Shown: positions 15,584-27,235, numbered from the stretch's first letter. The stretch is 64,000 nt of DNA from Haematococcus lacustris (GCA_030144725.1 JASKMD010000008.1:7708110-7772109), one strand, 5' to 3'. Program-made: numbers and translations. Notes: a model not told the origin generated them from the letters alone.

Positions 15584-16340
15584 CTACAGGCTGGTCCACT
15601 TGGATGGGCTGGAAGAGCTGCCAGATGGATAGTAATGGCCAGTGCCACTGGACACTGTTTTGCAATCCACGAGCCTCCACTGCAAAGCAATGACGCCGTG
15701 CCCAAGATCAGCCAGCTGCGCAAAAGCCTCCTGGGTGACGTCAATGTGGGTGCGGCTGCTGTCTCCACAGCACCAGCGCTTGTTGGAGTGATGGTTGCTC
15801 GGGTAGTGGCAGGGGCAGGCGTCGGCAATGGTCACAAAGATAGATCGCTTGGGGTCCTTGCAGGCATTCTTGCGGTCAAGGGTTTGTCCGAACCCATCCT
15901 TGAAATCAGCATTCTGCAAGCAATTGCAGCAAATCAGCGCTGGATGCATAGAGAACAGGCAGCAGACACATCAATTGAAGATGGACAACATGAATGCAAT
16001 GGCGCACCTGGCAGCGAAGCTCGATGCATTTACCACAGCTTCCTCGGAACATGGGGTTTGTGTCCGAGAATGCGCCGATGTATTTGCCAGTCCGCACTTG
16101 GTCCCAGCGGAAATGGCAGTTAGCTCTGCATAATCACAAGAGACAGGAATGGGCTCGCCAAATTATCAACTCCCTTGGCACCGCGAATGATCAATATTGC
16201 GGGCCTACTCACGTCCTTAGGTCGCCGTCCTGCACGTCGAACCAGGTGCCGCGACCCTCTTGCCACCCAGGGTCGGCGGCAAAGGCAGACCAGGCGAGGA
16301 TTGCCAGGCTCAAGGCGAGCACGAGGGACGCTACAGACAT
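15584..16340 (-). CDS. Secreted expansin-like double-psi beta-barrel protein, unit 1
   Basis: Three exons, 16213-16340, 16008-16125 and 15584-15913, in matching phases, giving 191 residues. Residues 1-21 (MSVASLVLALSLAILAWSAF) are a signal peptide. The mature part has the DPBB pattern: GTWFDVQDGDLRT, CHFRWDQVRTGKYIGAFSD, SCGKCIELRC, then ITIADACPC-type block (FVTIADACPCHY), RWCCG, and THIDVTQEAFAQLADLGHG with LQWRLVDC. The HxD-like Asp of expansins and GH45-like folds is present in IDV. No C-terminal cellulose-binding expansin domain follows; the tail is short and Ser-rich. Likely an extracellular wall-loosening or glycan-binding protein, but catalytic activity is not shown. Copies are nearly identical in all units. 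Confidence 0.82.
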
Positions 16341-16758
16341 GAAGAAGCAGCTGATGCAGTGCGACCAAGGTGGAATAAGCGGGTGTGTGTGAAATGCACA
16401 GGCTGTCGAATTTGACGCCCTGAACGTCACTCGTCACTCATCGTCGTTGGGCGGACGCACACGTGGAACAAGGGGCCGTAGTGCCGTTGTAGAGCTTCAA
16501 AGCTGGCTGGTAAGGATATGTGCTGCCGAGGTCGTGTCCACCTGCATCCGTATCCTCCTACGGCCGTTGGCCATCCATTTTCCGCCATGCTGTCGGTCCA
16601 GTGGATGATCAGCAATTTGACGTTTCATACAGAAGGCATCAAGTTAGCGCACCTACATCATAAAGCTTGGAACTGCCTTAACCCCAGGATCATTAAACGA
16701 GAAGCACTTTTTTTCAGCCATGGCATACCTTAAAGCTGACATTTGCAATAGGCTGTAG

Positions 16759-17226
16759 CAGTGTTGTGAATCTTCAGATTTTCAGATTTCCAATTTTCAG
16801 ATTTTCAATGAAAATGAAAGTGTTTCATTGAACAACTAAAAGAGTTTCATCGTCAGTGAAACTGAGCGGATGCTGCTGGTTCTCAGCCTATCCTTTCAAA
16901 CGCGACTTGTTTGTAGGCCTGCACTGTTTGAAATGCAGAAATACTTAGGTTGCCAAAGGTCAGACATGCAAACCATTTAAAACAGATGCAAGCCGTCCAT
17001 GCTGTCCGTGGATCCGCCATCTGTGGCGTTTTCTGGCTTGCGTTTCTTCCGCTGTGGCTGTAGCGCGATGGCGCCAACCAATCACCAATCACTCTGCAAC
17101 ACCCGATCTGCGATCTGACCGGGGGCAGCACCCGGCACTTTCAGATTTTCAGTGAAGACGTTCAGATTTTCAGATGAAAATTTTCATTGAAAATCTGAAT
17201 GAAAATCTGAAATTTTCACAACACTG
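16759..17226. mobile_element. hAT-type MITE, copy 1
   Basis: 468-bp noncoding element with perfect terminal inverted repeats CAGTGTTGTGAA / TTCACAACACTG, flanked by the 8-bp TSD GGCTGTAG (16751-16758 and 17227-17234). Units 3-5 keep the single GGCTGTAG empty site. Interior is rich in ATTTTCAGATTTTCA-type self-complementary repeats. CA-G ends and 8-bp TSD fit hAT. Confidence 0.93.
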
Positions 17227-17635
17227 GGCTGTAGGAGTGCCACCTGAATGTGTGTGCCCTGTCTTTGTAAGCAGATGTTTTGACATAAGCAAGCAAGCAG
17301 TAAGCCGTTAAGTTTTGACACAACCCATCAGCAAAGGGCTCGAGGTCAGGTGTCCCCAACTAACAAAAAATGGCTGGAAATGATAGGAAACCGACCCCTG
17401 GTAATCAAAACGACGCCGCGTCTCAGCCACGTGGTTTCTATTTATGATTCGCACATCCCTGGATAGAGGACTCTGTCAGCTATGCGGTGCAGCTTGTAAC
17501 ATTAAATATTGTGCAGTGTGCTGAGTGCTAAGGCGGCTCAAATCTTGACATTCAAATGCATGCCAGTTTTGCTCATGCGGGCCTCGCCGCGACCGACCGC
17601 CGCGACCGACGTGGCCCAGTAGCCTCTGCAAACAG

Positions 17636-20600
17636 TCAGGGACAGTCGCCGCAGTCAAAACAATTCACATGGCACGCCAAACCGATGTAACGACGCCCCT
17701 CCAACCATGCTCGGAAGTATACAACGCTGCTGCATTGCTTGACCGCTTCGTGAGTAGTACCTACTACCTGGCCACTCTGTAAGGCCACACAAGGTGTGTA
17801 GGCCATTGCTACGTTACCTTGCTCGACTTGTTGGGTCCGGTCCCTCCCGCCCGCCCTCCGCTTGCGTGTCGAGCTGGTGTCCAGCTCCGCCCTGACCCCC
17901 TGCTGCTCAGCTGGAGGGGTGGGCAGCCCAGGGGCAGCACCAGCACCAGCTGCCTGCTGCTGCCAGGGGGGTGCAGCAGGAGGGGGGGGCAGCCCAGGGG
18001 CAGCACCAGCACCAGCCGCCTGCTGCTGCCAGGGGGGTGCAGCAGGAGGGGGTAGCAGGTCAGGGGCGGCACCAGCACCAGCTGCCAGCTCCTGCCAGGG
18101 GGGTGGAGCAGGAGGGGGTAGCAGGTCAGGGGCGGCACCAGCACCAGCTGCCTGCTGCTGCCAGGGGGGTGCAGCAGGAGGGGGGGGCAGCCCAGGGGCG
18201 GCACCAGCACCAGCCGCCTGCTGCTGCCAGGGGGGTGCAGCACGAGGGGTGGGCAGCCCAGGGGCAGCACCAGCACCAGCCGCCTGCTGCTGCCAGGGGG
18301 GTGCAGCAGGAGGGGGTAGCAGGTCAGGGGCGGCACCAGCACCAGCTGCCTGCTGCTGCCCAGGGGGTGCAGCAGGAGGGGGGGGCAGGTCAGGGGCGGC
18401 ACCAGCACCGGCACCTGCTGCCACCCCCAGCTCATCGCCATGCAGGGCGGCTACTGTGTTGCAGATATGGGCCATGACAAGACCCTTCAGCTTGGGCTTC
18501 AGCCACCCCTTCATAAGCTCTTGCTGGTGGAAGCGAAGGTAAGCTTGCAGCTCCCTAACAGATAGCTTCTCAGCCTCCTCGACAGTGGTGTGGCTGTAAT
18601 CGCGCCCATCATAGGTCAGAGCATATGCTGCTGACAGTCTATGCTGCCCCTCATGGTCCCCCACATCAACCACCACCTGTCCCACTCTATGAGTTGCTGC
18701 TGCTGCTTTCATCTCCGCCTTTGCTATCCGTCGGGCCATAGCTGTTGCTGCCTCCTCACGCCGCACTTCCTTGCGTAGCTCTGGCAGCCGCTGTGCAAAG
18801 TCAAGCACGTCCACGCCGCCAATGGCATCGATGTGGGTACGCATGGACATGAGCTCAAGCAGAGCTGGTAGCTCCATGAACATGCCCGTCCCATGCTTGA
18901 GTAGCTGCAGCAGGGACTCCACAGGGGCATTGGATATTGGGCAGGCAAGGTAGTACACCTCCAGATGCGATTGCAGTTGTTGTTGGTCCTGCTCACTCAG
19001 CTCTTGCATGTCGGCCATGGCACAGATCTGCTTTTCGTGCTTCTCCCATGTGCCATGCGCGTCCCACACACGAGGGTCACACATTGGCAGCCGCTGCCGT
19101 GTCCTCTTCTGTTGCTGACCCTCCACTCCCTGCTGTTGCTGCTGGTCTTCCTGTTGTTGCTGCATCATCTCTGCATGGCTAACCACCTCTTGCGCTGCCT
19201 CCCAACGCGTTGTAGTGTCAGAGCTGCCAAGAGCTGCAAAGAGGCCAGGCAGGGCATTCTGCATGTGGACGTGTTGTTCGTAGTAGCTTGACATGGCCTT
19301 GCAATGCACCTGCAGGTAGGTGAGTAGCTGATGCTCCAGGTGCTGTCGCTGCTGAGCTGGCACCAAGTGTTGCAGCTGGCCTTGCATGTCTGACAAGAGC
19401 TGAGAGCTGTTGGTCCACGTCTGTGACAGGCTGGTCTGCACAGCTTGGGTATGCCGGTACAACTCAAAAGCATGCAAGCCATCATGCTGACTTGCCCACA
19501 GGAGCTCCGGCTGAAGCAAAGAACTGCCCACTACCGCCACCACGCAAATCTTCAGCAGCAGGTCGGTGTCCTTGAAGTAGCCACTAAGCGTGACCGCCCA
19601 GGGTGGGGACCGCTCCCTGTGGCTCTCCACCACACGTGCCACAGTCTCCCCGGCAAGCCGCCATACACGCATCACCGATGCAGCAGCTGTGGTGTAGCTA
19701 GCCCACCGCGTATCACAAGGAGTCTCAGGCTTGGCACCTGACCTAGCCAAGGATAGCTCACCCCAATGCTGAGCTAGGAGGCTGGCTATGTCCTCAATTG
19801 CTGCCTTGATGCCGGCACCTAGAGCTGTCAACCCTGCCAGGAGGGTGTTGTGAAGGCCATGGCTGTAGCAGGGCTGTGCGCGGATGGCTGTGTTCTGCAA
19901 CGGCATGCGCACATCACTGAGCTGTGCGATCACTCCGCTGTGACCCCCCATGTTGACAGATGCGCTGTCTGCTGTCATGCTAGCAATGTGGACGCCCTGC
20001 AGACCATTGCGTTCAAGCTCGCGCATGATGACCTGGACGTGGGCCTCAGCTGTGGCACAAGGGAGGGGGACGATGGCCAACACGTCTGTGATCTGGGCGG
20101 TGAGGCGCTGATGCTGGCCAGCGGCTACTGAACCTGGTGCTGAACCTGCACCTGCTACGGGGCTTGCAACCTTGAGCACAGCAGCTGTCACTCTGATGAC
20201 GAGCACCTTGCCATGCTTCTTGCATGTGCAGCCATCAAACTGCACGTGGATCGCTTTGGCTTGTCGTAGCTCATCTGCATGCACAATGCATGATCAACAT
20301 TGCTGAACCCTGTCCTTCACCATGTGCTTACCACCAGCCCAGCCCAGCCCAGCCCAGCCCAGCCCAGCCCAGCCCAGCCCAGCCCAGCCCAGCCCAGCCC
20401 AGCCCAGCCCAGCCCAGCCCAGCCCAGCCCAGCCCAGCCCAGCCCAGCCCAGCCCAGCCCAGCCCAGCCCAGCCCAGCCCAGCCCAGCCCAGCCCAGCTT
20501 ACCTAGGGTTCTCTGCCGCAGGTACTTGTAGACCACACGCAGTTGCCGGCTCACAGTTGTGTGCTCGCCAGGCCGGTGAGTGTTGGCCACCACACACTGC

Positions 20601-21325
20601 TCTGTGATGAACAGCCGCCGGCATGTGGAAAGCCGGCGACGGCTGACTTGTGTCTTCAACATCAACCTGGCTGTGCTGAGGTACTGTTGAGCTGTGTATG
20701 CTGCTGTCCTTGCTGCTGGCTTGCCAGGTGAGGCCTCTTGGGTGGGGATGAAGAGGTCACAGGGCTCAAGGGGGCATGGGTCAGGTGTGGGCTGCACTGT
20801 TGTGCCACCAGCGGTTAGGACTGTTGTGCCACCAGCGGTTCTGCCATGGGTGTCGAGCCGGTTGCAGTTGCTGTCAGCCCACCGTCGTAGGACCTCAGTG
20901 GACACACCCGTTTGTTTTAGGATCTGCAGTTGCTGCTTCTGCTTGTGGGTTAGTGAGGGGCGGAGCCGACACTTGCGCAGCTGGGCTTCAAGGCGGTGCT
21001 GATGACGCTTTGAAAGTGTCATAGCCAGCTGATGTTGCCTCATCCATGCCTCAAGTGCCTCATTCTCCAACCTCAGCTGCCGTTGCCCTTCCTGTTGGTG
21101 CTCGAGCTTCTCCTCAAGGTCGTGCACTATAGCATTGAGGACCTCCTCATGGGCATGCTGCCACTCGGCCTCAGTCATCAGCAACTCATTTGTGGCGTGC
21201 ACCTCCAAAGCAATAGCTTCAGCCCTCCTTGCTGCGGCTTTCAAGCCATTAGGACTGTGCAGATAAGCAGCCCTTGGTGACTTTACAAGTGCTGCAAGAT
21301 GAGCACGCTGCCGGCTGTGGACCAT
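17636..21325 (-). CDS. Transposase-like protein of the TCAGG transposon
   Basis: Exon 1 20503-21325, intron 20275-20502 (GTAAGC...CAG), exon 2 17636-20274; the join is in phase and gives 1153 residues. Exon 1 encodes a coiled-coil, Gln/Arg-rich N-terminus. Exon 2 starts with [13 protein letters not shown], then an RNase-H-like block [20 protein letters not shown] ... [12 protein letters not shown] that recalls hAT-type transposases (Asp in a D-x-A/S-x-N context, C-x2-H-x-L), and [20 protein letters not shown] resembling the hAT C-terminal ER/ES motif. The C-terminus has about seven near-identical ~29-residue Ala/Pro/Gln repeats (17880-18420). The intron contains a (GGGCT)n array. Superfamily is unsettled because the TSD is 7 bp rather than 8. 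Confidence 0.7.
17880..18420 (-). repeat. ~87-bp coding minisatellite in the transposase C-terminus
   Basis: About seven tandem repeats encoding [24 protein letters not shown] units; repeats alternate DLLPPP and GLPTP/GLPPP variants, all in frame. Confidence 0.9.
20337..20498. repeat. (AGCCC)n pentamer array in the transposase intron
   Basis: About 32 perfect pentamers, ending one base before the donor of exon 1 (GTAAGC, minus strand, 20497-20502). Same pentamer as the 2.7-kb satellite at 58.6 kb. Confidence 0.95.
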
Positions 21326-22675
21326 GGATTTGCGTCTTGCAATGACTTGCTAGGGCCAGGGGGCTGGGAGGGGGTGGGAGGGCAGTGAGGGGGCTGGGAG
21401 GGGCTGGGAGAGGTTGGGAAGGGGTGGCGGGGCAGTAAGGGGGCTGGGAGGGGGCGGGAGGGGGTGGGAGGCTTCTGCGGGGGCTGGGAGGTGGTGGGGC
21501 TGCAAGGGGGTGCGGTCCAGGCGGTCGGAGTAGGCTAGAAAATCCTGCAAGGCAGAGTCGGGTCACGCCAAAGGGTGAGGAGGCGGCCCTGGTTGATGGA
21601 TTGCCGTGCTTTTTTCTCCAACAGCTGTGTCGTTAAGTTACGAACAATGTAATAACTCGAAAGTCTAATAACTCACAGTGGTCAGCTCACCACATGCCAG
21701 TTTGTGCAAGGGGTTCCCTTTTTCTGCGTGGCTGCCTAGAGAGACCTCTATCCATTCGCACTTCGCTACAATGTCGAGTTATTTCTTGCCCAACGATGGC
21801 ACTCCGACGCAGCCTGCACAAGTAAAAGGCTCGCGGTGCGAGCTTGGCGGGCTGAAATGAGATTGTACTTCCTGCTCGATGCAAGGCGCAGTTCAACCGC
21901 TGATGCCGCTACATACCACTAGAACAATCAATGGTGAGCAGCTGAGGTGTATCCGCGCTCGCTTGCGCCGGCATGTCCTCACTCGCAAGAGTTAACGCGC
22001 CGCTTGCCAGTAGATGCGCAATAATTCGCAGCTGCCAGTGTGATGAACGCTATCGAAAACGGTTCAGTATTGAAAGTGTAGTTGCATGAAGATTACCAAC
22101 CCCATGTTGGGGACTCCTGACTCGAGGACGCTGCCGTCTGTGAGCACTACCGCCTTCGATGATACCTACTGATTAATTGACTTCTATCACCTGTGTTATG
22201 GAGCCCAGACGGAGTGAGCTCAACAACTCCTTTCTGGGCCATGACACTTCAATCTGTGAGTTATTCATAAGAGCAAGTGGTCACCCCCGCCATTGGCTGC
22301 ACCCCCATGGCTCATGAGATAAAAACTTGCTCATCTCTGCACGGATGAGGCCGCCGATTTGTGCGATGAGCTGGCGATGGCCCGAATAGAGTGCAGACAG
22401 CTCCAGCGGTTTGCCGGGTGGCTGGCCCCCAACACGCGACGGTTCTGGAGCGTCGCAGACACATTTAGCGACGGCATTAGGCAGCCTTGACCCAGAGCGG
22501 CGTGAATGGCGCATCCTGACTGGACATGCCAACTTTTCAGGTTAGCACGCATCAGTGCTGCAACGTCCTAGCACGAATCGAGACCCACTCCCAAGCTCAC
22601 CTGCTGCTTCCCGGCCTGCTTCCTTGCCCCCCGCTCCAAAGTGTCACCTTTTGTCATTAAACGGCGCCTCTGCAG

Positions 22676-24157
22676 GTCGATGGCATTGTGGGTTGGGAGC
22701 GTGACCGCGATTGCGGATTGTCGCTGAAAACAGGTTCAGTCCACATGTTGCAGCCATTTTTAGGTTGCTCAAGAGTTCCTGATTACTGGTGCTTGTGGCT
22801 TCTGAGCAACCACGAACGGCAAGAATTAGTGAAAAACATGCAGACACTGAGCTGTGAGAAGTGTTTGCCGTTGTGCAGGCCTGTAAACGCCATGGTTACC
22901 AAGAAAAGGGGGGTGATGGCTAGATGTGCCGGTGCGCAAAAAGCGAGGGAGGTTATGGCACAGCGCAGGGCTGCTGAGGCTGAAGCCAAGGCCCAGGCTG
23001 GTGCTGCTGAGGCTGAGACCCAGGCACAGGCTGATGCTGGTGCTTATGAGGCTGATGAGGCTGGTGCTGATGAGGCTGGTGCTTATGAGGCTGATGCTGG
23101 TGCTTATGAGGCTGAGGCCCAGGCACAGGCTGATGCTCGTGCTTATGAGGCACAGTTGCACCAGCTGCAGCCTGAACTGCAGCAGAGGGAGCAACAAGCT
23201 ACTGACACCCAACGCTTGCAACATCTACAGCAACAGCTGCAGGACCTGCAGCAGGATGAACTTCAACGTAAGGAGCAGCAGGTGGCTGAGCAGCAACAGC
23301 AGCTGCAGCAGCAGCAGGCAGACATGCACCTGATGGAGCAGCAGTTGGCTGAGCAGCAACACCAGCTGCAGCAGCAGCAGGCAGACATGCAGCAGAGGGA
23401 GCAACACGTGGCTGAGCAGCCCCACCCCTACAATCCCTCACCCGCCCTACCCTGCACAGGCGCTCTCCCCACGTCCAGGTGCTGGGGGGCATCATGGTGG
23501 AGTCACTCAGGCCTGTGCTTGCCAGCACCAAGCCCGCCCCGGGTGGACAGCGCACAACACAACAGCAGCCGTTCAACACTGCCTTGGCCATGACAATGGG
23601 CACGGGCATTGAGCAGCATGGCATCAAGAGGACGGCCAGGCAGCTGGGCATCACGCCCCATGCAGTCAAGCGTGCCAGGAGGAGCCACCTGTCCAACCTG
23701 GCAGCTGGCGCAGCAGCAGACTGGGCAGCAGCGCCCCTCCGGCGCGGCCGCCGCTGTCTCAGCCAGGACCAGCTGGAGTACGTGCGCAACTTCTTTGAGG
23801 AGCACAGCAGTCCGTCACCCATGTACAAGGACGTGCGGCGCTATTACGTGCGCATGACCGCTGGGTAGGCTGGCTGCATGGGCTTGTAGGGCTGCATGGG
23901 TTGGCTGGCCTCCTGCAGGTTAGTTGGCTGGGTGGCTGCATGGGTAGGGCTGCATGGGTAGGGTAGGCTGGCTGCATAACCGCTGGCTGAAATGCCTGGC
24001 TGACATGCCCACAGCCCCCCCCACAGCTGCCCACTACTGTTGATGTCGTGGCAGGAGCAGTAAGAAGAGCGAGGTGCGCATGTCACGACGCTACGTGGAC
24101 CGCTCCCTCAAGAAGTTGTACCTGGAGTACGAGCGGGAGTACGAGTGGGGTGGCTAA
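22676..24157 (+). CDS. Unrecognised long-TIR transposon protein 1
   Basis: Probable exons: 22676-23407 (open from an acceptor CTCTGCAG; 5' start not fixed, first in-frame ATG in this exon near 22748), 23479-23864 and 24061-24157 (ends EYEREYEWGG, TAA); phases agree. N-terminal part has a Cys-containing block (SCEKCLPLCRP), then Ala/Glu repeats around AGAYEAD, then a long Gln-rich coiled coil (VAEQQQQLQQQQADM repeats). The second exon carries a helix-turn-helix-like stretch (RTARQLGITPHAVKRARR) and QLEYVRNFFEEHSSPSPMYK. This fits a DNA-binding transposon protein, but no catalytic triad is recognisable. Confidence 0.5.
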
Positions 24158-24176
24158 GAGGGAGTGGAGGGAGCAG

Positions 24177-24806
24177 ATGCTAGTGCATCCTGAACTCGTG
24201 GGAAAAGTGTGTGGGGCTGCTGTGCTGACTGATTGGGCTAACAAGCATTTTGCTGTACCATGCCATGCACAAGACACCAGTACCAGCCACCGGCAACGAG
24301 GACACATCATGCGTCGGCGCTACCTGGTGCTGGACGACGCTAGGCAAGAAGGTGTATGCAGTATGCCTGAGGCTGATGTGGAACGCATGCATGATAAGGT
24401 GGAGGGGTGCAGAGCAATGCACCGCATGGTGTTCACACCTGACAGGGAGCAGCCTCAATGGGCCATGGCTGCTTGTGCATGCAGCACGTGCATGAGTGTG
24501 CCATGCCTGCCATGCATGAAGCCTGACACCACTACCCCACTGGAGCCCATGCCCATGTTTCAAGATACTGTGAAGGAGGTGAGGGATGACGAAGAGTGTT
24601 ATGCATTGTTGATGTGGTTCTATCCCAATCTGTTGCATGATGAGGTGTGCTTTGGCAAACTGACCAACACACATTGTGCACGATATTGCCAGCACATGGG
24701 GTTGGATAGGCCAAAGGAACGTCGGAAACTGCGTCGTTTAGTGGTGAGGGACCTAAGGAGTGAGCAGCTGGAGTTTGAATATGAGGTGAAGCGTTTATAT
24801 GGCTGA
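24177..24806 (+). CDS. Unrecognised long-TIR transposon protein 2
   Basis: 209-residue frame starting MLVHPELVGKVCGAA, 19 bp after the stop of protein 1. Contains a Cys cluster (ACACSTCMSVPCLPCM) and a charged C-terminus (LDRPKERRKLRRLVVRDLRS). The same frame runs on upstream without a stop, so it could instead be a continuation of protein 1 by alternative splicing. No family recognised. Identical arrangement in the copy at 63329-63958. Confidence 0.45.
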   Translation: MLVHPELVGKVCGAAVLTDWANKHFAVPCHAQDTSTSHRQRGHIMRRRYLVLDDARQEGVCSMPEADVERMHDKVEGCRAMHRMVFTPDREQPQWAMAACACSTCMSVPCLPCMKPDTTTPLEPMPMFQDTVKEVRDDEECYALLMWFYPNLLHDEVCFGKLTNTHCARYCQHMGLDRPKERRKLRRLVVRDLRSEQLEFEYEVKRLYG

Positions 24807-25349
24807 TTTGGCTGGTTATGTAAGGTGCATGGGGGTCTACTTTGGAGAATCACAAACGGCCCAAACATGAACACAACGCGTTTCTGTCCTGATTACACGA
24901 TAGAAGCCCACACAAGGAGCCGCACAGAACTGGCAGTTCACATCCTGCCGCCCTGGTTGGACAGTGAGAACGGCTGGAAAAGTGCCCATTTCATGAGAAT
25001 TTGACATGGTTTCACGTGACACGTTTCGCACGCTGTTGTGTCGCAGGGACAGCGCACAAGCCATGCCAGCACTATCGAGCAAATTACCAGCACTAGCACT
25101 AGCACTAGAACACATGTCAAAATTCAAAATTTTGAAAAGCTGGGCCGCTGAGCGCGATAGCTATTCGCTGGTCACAGCCCCACTAAGCAGGCCAATCCCG
25201 GCACAATGCGACCAGAACTCCCAACACCCTCGCCCGCCCCGGCACAGGTGCACATCAGCCCGAGCAGCCCGCTAGCATCGCCTTGATGAGCTGCACCGCT
25301 CTACGCAGGAATCGTTGGAAAACTCTTAAAGACCAGAAAGATTTTATCA
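24807..25349. other. 3' noncoding part of the long-TIR transposon
   Basis: No coding sequence recognised between the second frame and the right TIR. Confidence 0.5.
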
Positions 25350-25904
25350 GGGGTGCAGCCAATGGCGGGGGTGACCAAGTGGAAAAGAATCACAACTAGC
25401 CACCCCACCCACCCTCACCACAGTGCCCCCGCACCCTCAGCGGTGCAGCCAACCGTGCACCTGACCCAACCCTTGTACCCCCTCTTCCCCCCGTATGCCC
25501 CTGCCCAGCCAGCCAGCATGGACTGGGGCCCTGTTGACTGTGACTGACAATTCATGTTGCCGGCTCCCCGGTGGGATGGCGCCCTTATGCACACCCCAAC
25601 ACGGCCACTCCGCTTCAATGATGTGGCTGAGTCCCTGAAATGTCCCTGAATAAGAAACGCAAGCGCCCCGGTTTCCCCGCACCGTGAACAGCCGGTAAGC
25701 CGGAACGCTTGACGAAAGGCTAGACACCCCGAAGCTAACGGACGACGCGACGCAGTGTGCACCACGCGCCAATGCGACTCCCGATGTTGTGCGTGTGTTG
25801 TGCTTTCCCGTGTCTTTATGTGCGAGTGGCAGCAAGATGTCATCCCCCACTAGGGCCTCCATTAGAGCCGGACCACTAGGGACCACCAGGGACCACTAGC
25901 GTGA

Positions 25905-27235
25905 CTACTCAAATGGTGCTGTGTAGAGTATACCCAATGCACATGGACATGGTGCATGAGTGCCTACCATCTACACTATTGCCTGACCCAGGGGGCAAAA
26001 GTCTAGAGTTGGCATGACCTGCATGCACTAATGTAAGGTGATAACAGCTCAAGAATGGGGCACACACTGCTGTGCCGCAGCAGGCTGTTGCTGCTGCTGG
26101 GTCTTGGGTGGCTTGTCTCGCAGCCGCTTGTATTCATGCTCACGGTACTCCTTGCCCTTCGCTGGCAGAGCTCCCTGCTCTGGCCAGTAGCACAGGTCCA
26201 GTGGCCGCCACCTGCTCTCCCCAATGCGCTGCATGTTCAGCGCTGCATTGCCGTCCCTGTCCAGCCACCTGCCTGGCTGTTGCGCTGGCTTGGCTTTGGC
26301 AGCCTTGCCCTGGGCCTTGCCTGTGCCCTTGGTGGGCTCAGCTGCCGGCTCAGCCTTCATGCGCTAGGCTAGCGGGGGAGTGCTGGACCCAGGCTCCGAG
26401 GCTGCAGGCTGTGTGGCTGCCTGGCTGCATGGGGCCTGTGGGGGCTTGCGGGGGGCCACTACCGGGCACCACATCAGGCCCCGCACTGGCTGGTCACGCT
26501 GCTGGCTCCAGGCTGGGCGCAGCAAGCGAGGTTCCCCGTGCCCTGCTGGGGGCTTCCAACCTGCACACATGGTGGGCTGCTCATGGTTCAGCTCCCCCTC
26601 CCATGACTGCTTGCCATTCACTGCTGAGCTGACCCGGGTGGTGCGGTGCTCATCCACAAGCACCACCCTGCCCCGCAGCTTGTTTGAGCCCCTGGGCCTG
26701 CACAGCACCTTGCAGCAGGCACGCAGCACCGCATCAGCACCCCAGCCTCCCCTGGTGCCAATGCCAGCTGTTCCAAAGAACACCACCAGCTGCTTGGCCC
26801 GCCCATGGCGCTCCATGGACAGCTCAGCCACCTCCTCCTCCACATGCGGTCATGCACACAAGGCACACACATGGTGGCTGACATGGTGGCACCAGGTTAG
26901 GCATGACACAGTCAACTACTCTTTCACTTCATGCCCAGCCCACCACTTCTCAGTCCTTTACCCTCCCTCACACACACCCACCCTCACCTGCTTGAAGAAC
27001 CGCTCCAGCGCCCGGTCCTGGGCTCCACACAGCCTCAGCCAACGGATTGCCCACTTGGGGTCCAGGTACACCTCCCACACCATGTCCCAGGTGGCCAGGG
27101 TGACGGTGATGTGCTTCAGGTTGGCTACCAGGGATGTGCCGGCTGAGCTGGCTGCTGCCAGGTGCTGGAGGTGGGGCTTGATCAGAGCTAGCCACCGCTG
27201 GGCGTCGCAGCGGGCATTGTTCAGCCATCACGCGA
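25905..27235 (-). pseudogene. Fanzor copy, array unit 1
   Basis: Minus-strand remnant: partial first exon (about 26987-27232, from NNAR through LERFFKQ, with donor GTGAGG), intron, then the second exon with RuvC-II (VDEHRTTRVS) and RuvC-III (WLDRDGNAALNM). RuvC-I is missing by 5' truncation, and an in-frame TAG (26361-26363) interrupts the linker between RuvC-II and RuvC-III. The 3' tail follows to about 25905. Non-functional as a nuclease. Confidence 0.85.

Larger units (their letters stand above)
17346..22120 (-). mobile_element. TCAGG-ended DNA transposon, autonomous-looking, 7-bp TSD
   Basis: 4775 bp. Ends TCAGGTGTCCCCAAC and GTTGGGGACTCCTGA form a 15-bp inverted repeat with one mismatch. 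The 7-bp TSD CTCGAGG is at 17339-17345 and 22121-22127; units 2-5 show the uninterrupted site GGCTCGAGGACG or, in unit 5, TGCTCGAGGACG. It carries one intact two-exon gene on the minus strand (17636-21325). Two shorter relatives at 45328 and 46673 have the same ends and TSD length. Confidence 0.93.
22279..25376 (+). mobile_element. 3.1-kb DNA transposon with 27-bp perfect TIRs, copy 1
   Basis: Starts GGTCACCCCCGCCATTGGCT and ends with the exact reverse complement over 27 bp (25350-25376). Flanks read AGCAAGT before and AAGTGGAAAAG after, against the empty site AGCAAGTGGAAAAG in units 2-5, so the TSD is AAGT if the TIR starts GG; an 8-bp TSD with one mismatch is the alternative if the TIR starts at TCACC. 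It carries two plus-strand gene bodies that I cannot assign. A nearly identical second copy begins at 61430. Confidence 0.9.

Noticed and set aside
15201..15680. 159-codon minus-strand frame repeated in every unit
   Set aside because: It overlaps the 3' end of the expansin-like exon in another frame and extends into its 3' flank; repeated only because the unit is duplicated.
22774..23593. Possible intermediate-filament or myosin-like coiled-coil gene
   Set aside because: The Gln-rich coiled coil is part of a TIR-bounded transposon protein present in two near-identical copies.
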